From positions 137,654,944 to 137,718,943 of the forward strand of contig NC_045437.1 of NCBI RefSeq assembly GCF_002776525.5: a stretch of 64,000 bases of DNA, read 5' to 3'. The notes under the pieces were generated by a model, which worked only from the letters and a program-made list of their open reading frames with translations, made no database searches and was not told the DNA's origin. The first letter of the stretch is position 1, and each line of letters begins with the position of its first letter. Of the stretch, positions 12,393 to 24,148 are shown piece after piece. This stretch comes from Piliocolobus tephrosceles. Taxonomy: Eukaryota > Chordata > Mammalia > Primates > Cercopithecidae. The position numbers and the translations under genes were made by a program.

Positions 12393-12400
12393 ATTTGTTG
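12006..12400. repeat. Compound microsatellite cluster: GATA, GT and TA runs
   Basis: A (GATA)n run at 12020-12077 is followed by TA/GATATC-rich sequence, a (TG)n patch at 12195-12220, a (TA)n run at 12262-12302 and (TG)n then (TA)n at 12350-12391. A perfect 18-bp inverted repeat flanks the first part (see findings). Likely highly length-variable. Confidence 0.9.
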
Positions 12401-13430
12401 AAATGATTAATTTATCCATGCATTCTTCTTTTGACCTTGGTGAGCATCTTCATGAGTTTTAAATATTGGTAAAGTAATTAATATAACTCTGTTTTATTAA
12501 AATCAACTTCTAGGGATCTTTTTATCTTGTCCCTTTCTTTGGAACATCTTTCGCTGATTTTTAAATTTTTTCTTTGCTCTCTGCTTTGGTGTCTTCACAT
12601 TAGGCAAAGCAGGCACCTCTTACAGTTTTTAAAAATGGTTCTCATACAGAAAGACTCCCACTCATAAGATTAGCCAGATATTCTGGAGGCCTCTTCTAAT
12701 TCTTTCCTTCTCCAAGGAGAAGCATGCATCTGTAGTTTCTGTCTGCTTGTACTGTACTAACTGAGGAAGCTGTGGTGTCTATCAGCCTAAGACACTGTCT
12801 CCATTTTCCCTTGGTGGCTAGACTTTGTTGGACCCAAAAGAGACTCATGTCTAGTGAGACAGATGTTAGTTACTTGGGCAACCCTGGGGAAGTTGGGTAG
12901 TAAATGCACAGGTCAACTCTTTTCCTCCCAGAGGGAAATTTAAAGTTAGGATTTTTTTTTTGTCTGCTCACTCTTTGCTGAACAAAAGGGAGGGTTGGTG
13001 GCATCTACCAACGCAATCTGCTGCCTTTGTTCTGCCCCTGGGGAGCTAGGCTTTGCTGAACCCATCAGGGCTCCAGGATTGGTGAAACAGAAGGCAGTTT
13101 TTTGAAGAATTGCCTTGTAAAAACTGGGACTTTGAATGTGTTAACTAATCTCTTTCCTCTTCCTCCTGGATGAAACTGGGAACTGGGGTTGGGGGTGTTG
13201 AGGGCTTCTTCAAAATTGAATGGTCCTATACTGCTGGCAGAGTGTCTGGTAAAAGAATATACTAAATATACCTACTGGCTTTGATGAGTCTATTTGTATG
13301 TACTTTCCTGGATGCAGAAGACTCTCAATCTGATTTCTCACAAGGTTATCTGTCCATAAAGTGTTGAATTCATATGTTGGCAGAGGAAATGAGAATCCAG
13401 GGCTTCCTACAGCACCGTACTAATGATGTC

Positions 13431-13904
13431 ATATTGTTTCTATTGCTTAGCTATTATAAATCAGTTGTTGTGAACTTTTTTGCATATGTCACTTTGTGCA
13501 CATAGGTTTTTTCTTCCTTTGGTCTTTTTATTTCTCTGCCTTTATTCAATTTCTCCTTAGTGTAATCTAACAGGCAGTTCCAGGTAGTGCATAAATACTA
13601 AATGACATATAGTATTTGATTGTATATTTCTACTTTTTCATTCCTGAGCAATTGAGTTTCAGAAAGGAGCCATCAGGAGCTTGCCTGGTGGTTATGAGGA
13701 TTCCAAATAATAAAACACAAAGTAATGGTACATAAAGGTTGCAATACATGAAACTAAAAAATGTGAAAAAGAACAAGAAGTTTCTAATTGTTCCAACTAT
13801 TAAAAAGTAGATTGAGATTTCATTGTAGTAAATGAGCTTTAAGTTAGGAATGGTATGCAACAGAAATATAGGCAAATACTCATAGGAGATATTTATCTTT
13901 AGTT
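13431..13904. other. No recognised feature
   Basis: The first ~100 bases could be another worn L1 piece ('tattgcttagctattataaa'). The rest shows no repeat, gene or RNA that I recognise. The 81-codon minus frame at 13630-13875 has no family features. Confidence 0.4.
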
Positions 13905-14330
13905 CATTTTAGTCCATAAATATATATTGAGTATGTGCTGTGTGCCAGACACTGGGATTATGATTACAGACAAATCACAACTAACTATCAGCCTAGCAAC
14001 AAAGACTGCCAAATGAGTAGGCACTTGCTGTACAATATAATAAGCCTTTGTAATCACTGCGTGCAGAGAGTTCCATGGGAGCGTGTTTTCAGAGACCTCT
14101 GGTCCATGGAGCGGGGTGGAACAGTCAGCAGAGGCTTCCAGGTGGAGGTTACTCCTACTAAAATAAGGGAAAGCTAGGAAAGAGAGGAGTGGACGACCAT
14201 GAAAAGGCATATGGTACAGACAATGAGAGTAGCATGGGCAAAGGTCTTCAGTTCCAAGGAGGCATTTGGTGACGAAGAAAGGTATGCTCAGAGTGCTGGA
14301 AACATGACATGAGATGGGATTTTAGTAGCA
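13905..14330 (-). mobile_element. L2 fragment, minus strand
   Basis: On + it starts 'ttgagtatgtgctgtgtgcc' and 'agacactgggatt', the antisense L2 3' end, then 'ttccaggtggaggtt', 'gcaaaggtcttcag' and 'gagatgggattttagtagc' in the L2 order. Strongly diverged, as expected of an ancient mammalian LINE. Confidence 0.6.
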
Positions 14331-15334
14331 GTTAAAACATGAAAACCTGGTATGTCATGCTGAAGAGGGTAGTTGGGATACATATAAATGACTATAGATG
14401 GATCTTGACTGAGATTTGTTTTAGAAAAGTAAATCCCCTAGGATTTATGGAGTATATATCAAAGTAGGCAAAGACCTTGAACATGAAGTTTATAATGGAG
14501 ACTAAACTAAGATAAGGTTAGTAGGGTGAAGAAAAGTGACAGTTTTGAGACTTCTCTCAGGTTAAGGTGTCTGATAACTTCAACCCAAGTATTCAACCTA
14601 AAGATTCAATAAGTCCACAAAAATTTGCACAGAAAAATATCCAACTGACAAAGTCCACTCCGTGTTCGTATAGAGAAACCATAACCATTGAGGCATTTGT
14701 ATACTGCAGTAAGCCAGACATGAGACTTACATTTGAAAATGTTTTCCCTACTGGCTCTTAGACTCAAGGTGTCTCAGTGGTAGCCTCCACTCTCAGGGAT
14801 TTCTTGATGAATGTCAATCCTTTGTTGTTTACTTTCCATTTTCTGTTTTTAATGTAGCATATATCAATTTTTATGTGCCCCTATTTCATCTGTGTAACTC
14901 TTTTGTTGCCATGGAAATCAGCTTCAATTTTCTCCCATTCTGGCAATTGTGTTTTTATAGTCTCCTGCTTTCCAAAAGATAAGCTGGCTTATATTTATTT
15001 CATTTGGATGTCAAAAACTGACCTTGCTCGAGATATAACCAACCTTTACTTCAAGATTAACACTGCTTTGATTTATTTAGATGATATTTTTATTCCTGCC
15101 TGTAAAATCAGTTTCCAATAAAATTTATTTTGGCTTTAACATACATCTGTTATCCAGGAGTTAGAGCATGGCAATCCTGAAATATTAAATTCTAGGCAGG
15201 CTTGAGCTGAAAGCACCAAAATTGACCAGAAAACTTGCTATTAAAGATGAAGGAAACCAGTTTGAATCAAGAAAGAAAGCCAAAAGCAGTGATTTCTAGT
15301 CCACATTCAGCTGCTAATTAACTTTCTGATCTTG
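14331..15334. other. No recognised feature
   Basis: About 1 kb of AT-rich sequence. Frames at 14567-14761 (64 codons) and 14873-15121 (82 codons) lack recognisable domains or family resemblance, and I see no convincing splice-site pairing. Confidence 0.4.
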
Positions 15335-15339
15335 GTCAT

Positions 15340-15696
15340 TGATTTGGCTCTGTGTCCCCATCCACATATCAACTTGAGTTGTAATAATCTTCACATATCA
15401 AGGGCAGGACAAGGTGAAAATATGTGAATCATGTGTGTGGCTTTTCCCACGCTGTTCTAATGATAGTTCTCACAAGATCTGATGGTTTTATATGGGGCTT
15501 TTTCCCTTTTTGCTCGGCACTTCTCCTTCCTGCCATTATGTGAAGAAGGATGTGTTTGCTTCCCCTTCCACCATAACTGTAAGTTTCCTGAGACCTCCAC
15601 AACCATGGAGAACTGTGAGTCAATTAAACCTCTTTCCTTTATAAATTACGCAGCCTCTGGCAGTTCTTTATAGCAGCGTGAGAATGGACTAATACA
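15340..15696 (+). mobile_element. MST-type solo LTR (ERVL-MaLR)
   Basis: A 357-bp LTR from 'tgatttggctctgtgtcccc' to 'gaatggactaataca'. It has the MST landmarks 'tcacaagatctgatggtttt', 'ccttcctgccattatgtgaa' and 'gtcaattaaacctctttcc', the last being the polyadenylation zone. A perfect 5-bp target duplication, GTCAT, stands at 15335-15339 and 15697-15701. No internal region is attached, so it is a solo LTR left by recombination between two LTRs. Confidence 0.93.
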
Positions 15697-15701
15697 GTCA
15701 T

Positions 15702-16169
15702 ATTACTTCTATCCAAATCTGCATTCCCTCATCTTTAAAATCAGGAGATGTTTTAGATTATGAAGTGTCTTTAAATGAAGCAGCATATTAAAAAGATAAA
15801 AGTACAATAACTTACAGCAGACAAAAGAAAGTAATTTTTATCTGAGAGACTTCTTATTTTTATCTTTTGGATTCATAACTATGAAAATCTGCAATTATGA
15901 GAGTTTTTGTTGTATGATATCTAATTGTCAGACTAACAGTTTCAAATAAATTGTAATTAGTTTATTTCTCCTTGTATTCTCCAATTTGCTGTATCTTGAG
16001 GTGTCTGCATGCGGTCACCACATCCATCAGTTCTAACTGTGTCTTTTCTAGTTTAGACTTGAGGGAATATAAACATATCAGGTTGGCCAATTTTTTATTG
16101 TTTTGTGTTTTCTTAGGTATTTTAATCAATAGAATATGAAAGTATAAGATTCTGAACAATGTGGATATG
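15702..16169. other. No recognised feature
   Basis: AT-rich sequence without a recognised repeat. The 65-codon minus frame at 15962-16159 looks like chance. Confidence 0.4.
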
Positions 16170-16690
16170 AATACAGTAATTTATTCAGTTAATATGTATT
16201 GAATGGGAATTATATGAGAGACACAAACCACGTTGATGCTGATGATAAAGCCACAATTAGAAGATTCCATTCACAAGGAAGCTGCAGTCTAGTTGGAGAG
16301 TCAAACATGTGGAAGAGTAAGGTGTTACTGTGTGATGAGTGCCCCTTTTATAGAGGAACACACACTGAAGTCCTTACTGAGATATGGTGGGTGGTGGCTT
16401 CAATGGCAATACAGAACTTTCTAAAAAAGGAAATAAATTAATACTGAAAAGAGTCAATGTTTGCCCAATAAAGAGTGTTACAGTGGTATCCCTGGGTAAA
16501 GTAAGGAGGGAATGTATAATGGAGTATTGAGGGGAAGAGGACACAGAAGTAGGTGAGGGCCAAATCATGAAAGATCATGTATATGCTTTTATATATGGGC
16601 AATAATGCTCAGTCTTCATTGTTGAGGCAATAGGGAGATCCATTAGAATTCTAAATGACTACCTACAGAAAGCAGCTCAAGATGGCTTCT
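16170..16690 (-). mobile_element. Probable L2 fragment, minus strand
   Basis: The landmarks 'aaggaagctgcagtctagtt', 'gccaaatcatgaaagatcat' and 'gaggcaatagggagatccat' follow the antisense L2 order (tail, then the 'gggccttgtaggccatgg' zone). Identity is low and gaps are many. Confidence 0.5.
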
Positions 16691-17344
16691 GTGAAATAGT
16701 TGATTATTTTGTTGAATCCCCTGGGACCCTGGGACAGGGGTACAACTGGCCCTCAAAAAAAGAACAAAATGGTAAGATGTCAGAAGCTTGACATGTTTCT
16801 TTTCTGTGCTGCTTATGGCTTATAGGTTTCTGTCTACCTCATTTTTCTTTCCTAATAATTGGCTTGCTTTTGCTACTCAAGGTGCATGACAGACATCCAC
16901 AACTCCCAAATACACAGCTGATTCCAACCAGCAGAGAGTCTAACTCTCTCAGCAGAGAGTCTAAGTCTAATGTTGTAGCCCCTTGGGAACATACAAGTTC
17001 ACGTTTACCTGAGAAAGAATCAGATAAGCCAGGTCACATCAAGCATCTTCCTCTGATAAGATCCTCTGTAGCCAAAGTTTAGTCCCAAAGTACACAGGAT
17101 TGTAAAGAGGCTCATTGTCTTTGTGGATTGGAGGAAGGTGTGTGAGGAAGTAGAACAGAGAATGAGGAATATCATTGTGATATTGAAAGGTGCTTAGTCA
17201 CTGCCTTTGAAAAATAAACAGTGGTGTAATCATTTCAGATGGTTTTTTATTCTGAAAGTAATGAATGCTTGTGCTAATAAATGCAAATACTGAAGGATAT
17301 AAATATACAAAGAGAAGTCTCTGTATTTCCTTCTTTCGCATTTT
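16691..17344. other. No recognised family; contains a 21-bp tandem duplication
   Basis: Two 21-bp copies starting 'cagcagagagtctaa' lie end to end at 16929-16949 and 16950-16970. The rest is unassigned. 17225-17335 resembles worn interspersed-repeat tail sequence, but I cannot name it. Confidence 0.5.
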
Positions 17345-17500
17345 TATTCAATAACTTGTTCATTTATTTGTTCATTCAACAAATATTAAAAGAATACTTA
17401 CTATATATAAGGAAGTATGCTAGGTAAAGCCAACAATGGAGATAAGACAGACTACAGAAATATTTCATTCCTTTATAAAACATGTGTATAAATATATTTT
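17345..17500 (-). mobile_element. Short L2 3' end fragment, minus strand
   Basis: 'ttcatttatttgttcattca', 'acaaatatt' and 'acttactatatataaggaag' match the antisense L2 terminal repeat and the 'tactatgtgccaggcactg' zone. Confidence 0.55.
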
Positions 17501-17537
17501 AATGTACAGATAACTTCATATGGGTCTTATTCCATAT

Positions 17538-17970
17538 ATAGAATGCAAGAGACTGGGTAATTTATGAACAAATTTATTGGCTTACAGTTCTGGAGGTTTG
17601 GAAGTCCAATATCAAGACACGGGTGAATTTGGCAATTTCTATTCCAAGATGGCATCTTGAAACTTGTGATCTTGGAAAGGGAGAAAATCTTGTCTTCACA
17701 TGAAGGAAGGTGGAAGAGTAAAGAGGAAAAGGAGGCCAAACTCATCATTTTATAAGGCAGCAATCCCACATAATTTCTTCCCAAAGAATCCACCTCTCAA
17801 TACTATTACAATGGCAATTAAATTACAACATGAGTTTGGAAGGGACAAATATTTAAACCATAGCATTCTGCCCCTGACTCCCCAACACACATGTCTTTCT
17901 CATATAAAAAATACATTTATTCTATTTCAACATTCAAACCATAGTAAATACATAGATATATGTGTGTATA

Positions 17971-18027
<57 letters not shown>

Positions 18028-19790
18028 GCCCCAGATGTCTTAACTTTCCTGTATGAACTCAAGACTTTAAAGTCTAGAAGTCTTATCTAAATATAAGATG
18101 TGGCTGAGACTCAAGGCATGATTTATCCTGAAGCAAATTCCCCTCAAGCTATGGGTATGTAAAATCAGAGTTATCTACTTCCAAAATAAAATAGGAGACA
18201 AGTTTAAGATAGACATCCTCATTCCAAAAGGGAGCAATAGTACAGAAGAAAAGAGCAACAGATTCCAACTAAGCCCAAAGCCCAATAGGGCAAATGACAC
18301 TAAATTTTAAGGCTCCAGAATATTTCTTCTTGACTTTATATCCTACCTGCTGGGCCTCAGGCATCCTCACTCATATGATTTTGCTGGATTCAGCACATGC
18401 AGCAGCTTTCATGGGTTAGGTTCATGTTTGAAGTTCTTCCAGGCTGGCATTGCACATTCTATAGTTCAGCTTATATATTCAGTGTGCCTGCTGGATTGGC
18501 ACCATGTGGAGGCTGTGAAGATTTACAGCTTGTAGTTTTCAGAATGGTATCTGGAGCCATAAATGCACTCACTTGAGTGACAGCTGGGATAGTTGAGGGG
18601 TGCTGTACTGGTATATGGTGAGCCGACATTTGAGGCCACATAGGGCAGTGAATGTTTGGATCCTGTAGGTAGCCCACAACTCTTTCCTGGAATCTTTCTG
18701 CCTTCAGGTACCTAGCATTCTGGGCCTGTGATCAGACTTGCAGTCTGGAAGGTCTTTGAAGTATTTTTAGGGTCACTCTTTAATTGTCTTGATTAATAGC
18801 ACCTGGCTTTCTTCTATGCATACTCATCTCCTTATCAAACCAGTGGCTTTGCCATACCCTTGGTTTTCTCTCCTAACCTGCCTTTTTATTCTTTACATAG
18901 CCAGCCTGAGAATTTTCCAAATCTCTAGTTTCTCCTTCCCTTTTGATTATAAATTCCATCTTTGAATTATTTGTTTCTTTTCATATTTTGCTATATATAG
19001 TTAAGAGAAGCTACACAGTCCACACCATTGCTTTACTGAGGTGTTTCTTTTGCCAGATATCCTAGTTCATTGCTCTTAAATTGTGCCATAAAGCTCTTGG
19101 ACATGGAGACATTTCAGCCAAGTTCTTTGCCAGTTTATAGCAAGGATGCCTCTTCATTCAGTTTCTAATATTTTTCATTTTCATCTGAGACCTCATCAGA
19201 ATTGCTTTTACTGTCTATATTTCTACCCACCTACTAATCACAATCGCTTACATAATTTTTGAAAAGTTTTAGACTTTTCCTATGGCCTCACCAGAATTAT
19301 TCTTAATGCTCCATTCATGAAAATACAGACATTTTCTAGCCTGCTCCTCCAAATTCTACCAGCTTCTTCCAATTACCCCATTTCAAAGCCTCTTCTACAT
19401 TGTCAGGTATTTGCTGTAGTAACACCACACTCTTGGTACCAATTTCTGTCTTAACCTGTTTTGTGTGGCTAGAACAGAGTAGTATAGACTGGAAAATCCC
19501 TAAAAAACCAGAAACTTACTTTCTCTCCATTTTGGAGCCTGTGAAGTCCAAGATCAAGGTACTAGCATCTTGTAAAGGCCTTATTGCTGTGCCATCTCCT
19601 GGCGAAAGATGGAAGCATAAGGAGAGAGTGCTCACTCCCAAAAGTCCTTTTCATAATGGCATTCAGCTATTTATGATGGTGGTGTCTTCATGAACTAAAC
19701 ACCTCTCATTAGGTCCTACTTTTTAATACTATTACATTGGCAATTAAATTTCAACATCAGTTGCGGAGGAGGCAAACATTCAAACCATAG
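17538..19790 (-). mobile_element. Complete MaLR retrotransposon (LTR-internal-LTR), minus strand
   Basis: A 2.25-kb ERVL-MaLR element, MLT1/MST class. The 3' LTR is 17538-17865, the non-coding internal part is 17866-19446 and the 5' LTR is 19447-19790, all antisense. Both LTRs share 'aatactattacaatggcaat' and similar blocks. The internal part shows MaLR landmarks such as 'attctgcccctgact', 'cattccaaaagggagcaata' and 'actaaattttaaggctccag', with 'cttggtaccaatttctgtct' beside the 5' LTR at the expected tRNA primer-binding side. The outer ~40 bases of the 3' LTR are missing. MaLR internal regions are usually non-coding, and no gag-like frame is seen. Confidence 0.8.
17945..18027. repeat. (TG)n/(TA)n microsatellite inside the MaLR internal region
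   Basis: TATG, TG and TA runs separate the internal landmark 'tctatttcaaca' from its continuation 'ccccagatgtcttaac'. The run is preceded by a 26-bp copy of the element's own outer end. Confidence 0.85.
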
Positions 19791-20617
19791 TAAATACATA
19801 TATAATGTTCTGAAACTGACTTTTTTACATTTAAAAATATATTTTAGACAATTTTTACATTAACATATATAGAGCTCCTTCCTTCCTTTAAATGCTTTAT
19901 AGGATTACAGCAGAATTATAGATTTTTTCTAATATATACAAATGTATAGGGAACTGTAGCTTTATTTTAGCTTTTATAACGGAATTAAATTTTTCAATAA
20001 GCCCTACCCCCACTGTATTTGTAGATGCGGGCTGGTAGCGATGAGAGAAAGCAAATAAAACTTAAATATTTGCCAAGTCTGAATCACAGTCACTTCTGAT
20101 TTAAGATGGGTTCTCTTGGTTTTACAAAGTTTTCCTGTGATAAACTTTACCTCATTTGGGTGGATGCTTGGTCTTTTGGAGTTTTTCCTTGGTGGTACCT
20201 AGGAAAGCTCTTCATGTAAAAAATAATAATAATAAAACATAAAAATCAGGACTTTAAGGTGATAGGGGATGTGTCTTTTTCATCATCTGTGTTGCATTGG
20301 CCTCTGTTGTGAGGAGACTAGGTTAGTGTGGACTGGTTCCTGGGAATAACATGCTGATATTCAAGGGCTTGGCCAGGCCCTAAGCAGGCATTTTTCTTTC
20401 TTGGACCATCTCCACTCAAGCTGCTACAATATCTTTTAAATCGGGTGGCATTCTATATCTAGGCCTGAATTAGGCTTCCTCTACCCACTACCTACCAAGC
20501 CTCTGCGGTGGAGGTCTACTCACTTCTACCTACTAGAAGGAATTGACTGACTCTCAGCTAAGAAATGTTCTATATCCTTATGAATTATATAATAACTTGT
20601 TGATCTTTTTGATATTC
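19791..20617. other. No recognised feature
   Basis: About 830 bases with an (AAT)n patch at 20222-20236. No gene, RNA or repeat family recognised. Confidence 0.4.
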
Positions 20618-20619
20618 TA

Positions 20620-21252
20620 CAGTTGATTCTTGTTATTTCCTGTAGTTATGTTTCTGAAAGTCACTATGAACACTCATTTAGAGAAAACGGCACCATTGTC
20701 TCTAGGGAGATACAGGGTTAGGTTCGTGCAAGCCTCTGGTCACATTTTTGTCAACTGAACAATACATAACCCGTTTAATGAGTATTTCTAGTCAAAGACA
20801 ACTTATTTAATATACACTGTTAATTTATTAACATTGAACTCACAGCCAACAGCACTATAACTCATGCCTGAATGAAGCATTTTTAACACATGTATTTTCT
20901 CCTTAAGGCGCATTACATTCTTCTGTGTTTCAGAACACTAGACAATACTCCAATGTCATGTTTAGGGTCTATTTAAACAGTAAATCACCAGCAAAAAGCA
21001 TAAAAATGTGGCACTAAATAGACTTTAAAATGACACTTGTTTACAGTAAAAGAGCTGAAATAAGGCTGAGTATCACCTTGTTCAACCTCAGCTGAGAACA
21101 TGAGTGTTGGGTGGCCCAAATATTTTACCCTTCTGTGTATGTCTTTAAATCATTGCAAAGGCATGACAAGTATTGATTTGGGAGCTAGAAATACCCTTTA
21201 GCATATAGGTAAACTTGCAAATACAGAATCCTTGAATAATAAGGATTGACTG
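20620..21252 (+). mobile_element. 633-bp non-autonomous DNA transposon with CAGTTGA termini
   Basis: Terminal inverted repeats are visible: 'cagttgattcttgttatt' at 20620-20637 and its imperfect inverse 'aataataaggattgactg' at 21235-21252, matching at 15 of 18 positions. A TA dinucleotide precedes the left end, and the right end is followed by CA, a possible decayed TA. That fits TcMar/Tigger-type insertion. There is no transposase frame. I do not name the family. Strand is arbitrary. Confidence 0.7.
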
Positions 21253-21749
21253 CATATGGGAGCTGAGGTAGTACTTGACTGACCCCAGAAGTGCTTAACA
21301 GCTCTTTTGTTCTATCCTTCCTGCACCATCCTTTTTATTTTTCTGTGGCCACTCCTATTTCTTTAGCCCCAACCAACATGGAAGTCTTCTATGATTTCAG
21401 AAAGGAGGTTAAGACAAGCTTCCTCTGCTTTCAGGTTTTCCCACATTTCTAATACCTTTTTCTTCAGTATTTCTGTGTAGGGAAGATAAAGAGTCCACTT
21501 GTTTGACTGCTTGCTCTCCCAACTCCAGTTCTCCCTAACTCTTTAACCCTTGCACATGGGAAGGTTTTATCCTCCTCCCTTTTGGCGTGAATTTCTACTC
21601 TGTCTTTTCCTCTTTCATCTGGCTTACACTTTCTCATCTATCTTCCTAAGAATAAACACAGAAACAGAATTGTGGGAAAACATAATTTGAAAGAGAGGGG
21701 AGACATTGGCTCAATATTTTCACATATTTTCTCATTTAAAGAAACTTTC
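21253..21749. other. No recognised feature
   Basis: About 500 bases of unassigned sequence. Confidence 0.4.
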
Positions 21750-21757
21750 ATCTAGGT

Positions 21758-21938
21758 CAGGAATTGGCAAACTGTGAACCTTCCACTGATTTTGTAAATA
21801 AAGTTTAATTGTAACTCAGCCACATCCATTTACTTATATATTGTCTGTGCCTGCTTTTATGAAGAACTGAGTAGTTGTGTAGGCTTGAAAGCTAAAAATA
21901 CTATTTGGTCTTTTGCAGAAAATATTTGCTGACCCCTG
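21758..21938 (+). mobile_element. MER1-like hAT-Charlie MITE
   Basis: Starts 'caggaattggcaaactgtg', passes 'gtaaataaagtttaattgta' and 'cttatatattgtctgtgcct', and ends 'aaaatatttgctgacccctg'. The inverted ends resemble the CAGGGGTC..GCAAAC type of Charlie-group MITEs. Flanks 'atctaggt' and 'atttagat' agree at 6 of 8 positions, as expected of an old 8-bp hAT duplication. The same family recurs at 50022-50243 and 30250-30400. Confidence 0.8.
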
Positions 21939-21956
21939 ATTTAGATGCACTAAATG

Positions 21957-23037
21957 TTTTTTTTTTTTTTTTCAGTTAGTTGTGTATGGATAGATTTATA
22001 TTTAGGTTTATTTCAAATTTTAAGCTACTGAAACAATTTTTCAGTGGGTATTTCTTTTTATATTTGGCATCGATGTGAGAGGAGATCCGTAAGAGACTTG
22101 CCTGCATTGTAACCACTGGATTAAAGAAAGTGTGCATTTAAATTGTTGAGGAATATTCTGATGTCTCCCAAAGTATTTTATCAATGTAGTCATTTCATGT
22201 TGACATAAAATTTTTTAAATGTAATAATATTACCTATGAGTCATACTATTAATAATATATACACTCAGGTGTGGAATGCACCGATTATCTCACAATTTTG
22301 CCAATAGTAGGTATCATAAAATTTTAAAATATTGCCTCTTCATCTCATCATGTGGGCATTTTGTCATGTCACATCACAAGAAGAAGGGAGAGTACAGTAC
22401 ACTAAGATGTTAAAAGCATGGCAAAAATTACAATTACTTTTTCACCAGCCTAATAGTTTGGGAGAGAAGGAGGGAGAGAGAGAGAGAGAGAGAAGCAGAC
22501 TAACAGACCACATTCACATAACTTTTATTACAGTATATTGATTGATTTTGTTATTGTTAATCTCTTACTATTCCTAATTTATAGATTAAACTTCATCATA
22601 AGTATGTATGCGTAGGAGAAAACATTGTAAACATGGGGTTTGGTAGTATCTGTAGTTTCAGGCACTCACCGGGGGTCTTGGAACATGTAATGTGCAGATA
22701 AGGCAAAACTGATATTTTATTACCATGACTGGAAACTCAGAATGAACCTGGATAAAATTGAGATGGAAGTATTAATTGAATAGGCTGAGATGTAGAATGG
22801 AGAAGTTTATATTAACAGTGGAGGAGCAGGATTGCTTGGAGTTAGGAAACAGCTAGCTTATATGAAAATATAAGCAGACTTGAATAGAAGCAACATGAAA
22901 GGAAGGAGCATAAAATAAATCTGGACTGTGGTAGGTTATGGTCAGATTGTGGGGCCTTTGCTTATCAGTCTACTCATTTGAGACTCCAAGTAAAAGCTCT
23001 TGGGGCTTGGGCAGGGCAGTGGAGGTCACTGGTTTAG
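21957..23037. other. No recognised feature except short simple repeats
   Basis: Poly(T) at 21957-21973 and a (GA)n run at 22475-22493. The frames at 22332-22541 and 22938-23210 show no recognisable family. Confidence 0.4.
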
Positions 23038-23310
23038 GAGACAGTATAGTGTGGTGGTTAACATCTGGGCACTGTACTAGTAGTCTGATATTGGGTTGTG
23101 GACTCTGGGGTTGGGTTTATAGACTCTGTTGCTTTAGGCAATTTATTTTACCTATGAAAGCTGGTTTCCGCATCCATGATATGGTTACAGTGATGGTACT
23201 ATCATCATAAGATTATGATGAGAATTATGAAGATATTATATAAAAAAAAGTCTTCTCTAGTTCTTAGGATAGTAAGACCTCAATAAGTATTAGTGATTAT
23301 TGATGATGAT
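23038..23310 (+). mobile_element. MIR SINE, plus strand
   Basis: 'agtatagtgtggtggttaac' at the head, the worn core 'ggcaatttattttacctatg', and 'gagaattatgaagatattat' to 'cctcaataagtattag' at the tail follow the MIR order of tRNA-like head, core and LINE2-like tail. Confidence 0.75.
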
Positions 23311-23854
23311 AATTGTTATCAATAGCCTTTTTCTGAAGAAGAAAATCTACTTCTATATTGAGAATCTATACTTTATCATATTATTATCTTACCACATGGC
23401 ATTTTAATTTTTTTTTTCAGATTTCTAAAATTGTACCATTTGCTAACGTAGCCTGAAGCCTCAAATATAATAAATGAACACTACTTAAAATACTAAGAAT
23501 TTGAAACAACAACCCCCAAATGTATAATAAGAATCATCTTATACATAACAATGAGGATTAAAAATAACGTTTCTGGCCAATCTAATGTAGATAGCTTGGT
23601 TTTTGCATTTGTTGGTGAAGTTTAGAAAGCAGTGAATTTCATTAACTGTGGATACAGAAGTATAGAGACAGAAACAGGATTTCTGTGAAATACTGTGCTG
23701 TTTCCTTTACTAAGGGGTGATTCTATAGTCACAATTCAAATGTTGTGACAATGGAAAAATACGTAAAGAAAGTATAGTTCTGCCTTCTGAAAATGTATAG
23801 ATGGGTTGGGTAGATCAGATACTTTAGTTAAATGAATGCAGCACTTGAGTTTGA
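23311..23854. other. No recognised feature
   Basis: AT-rich sequence without a recognised repeat or gene. Confidence 0.4.
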
Positions 23855-24010
23855 AAAAATAAAGTTGAATCCAGGCTCAACCCCTTACTAAACAAGACTT
23901 TGCACCCGACTTCCTCTGAGCATTTCTCATCTATAAAATGGAGGTAAAACTATTCATAAAATAGAATTAATAATTAAGTAGGCACACAGCAAATTTTGTA
24001 GTTCCCATAT
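23855..24010 (+). mobile_element. MIR fragment, plus strand
   Basis: 'ttgaatccaggctcaacccc' and 'atttctcatctataaaatgg' are the MIR core landmarks. The tail fades after about 24000. Confidence 0.65.
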
Positions 24011-24148
24011 AAATATAGAATTTCTGAGTATTATTAAAAAGGTGGAAGGTACACTGCATGAAGTCAGAACTTAGTTCTTGCACCTCAGCAACATCACATT
24101 TTATTCTTTAGGTTTTACTTCCTTCAGTAAAACAAGATTAAACTGAAT

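Larger units (their letters stand above)
6810..13430 (-). mobile_element. Second near full-length old L1 (L1M class), minus strand
   Basis: Starts on + in the antisense of the ORF2 C-terminus ('cccaacagtgtgtagggttc' near 6846). It runs through reverse transcriptase (about 7200-9650), endonuclease (9650-10550), the ORF1 region (about 11160-12010) and the worn 5' UTR (12400-13430, with 'ctctcaatctgatttctcac' near 13323). An AluY, a MER2-like element and a microsatellite cluster interrupt it. It abuts the preceding L1M head to tail. No coding capacity remains. Confidence 0.78.

Noticed and set aside
14567..14761. Possible exon-like frame of 64 codons
   Set aside because: No family resemblance, no splice-site context that I trust, and no neighbouring frames on the same strand.
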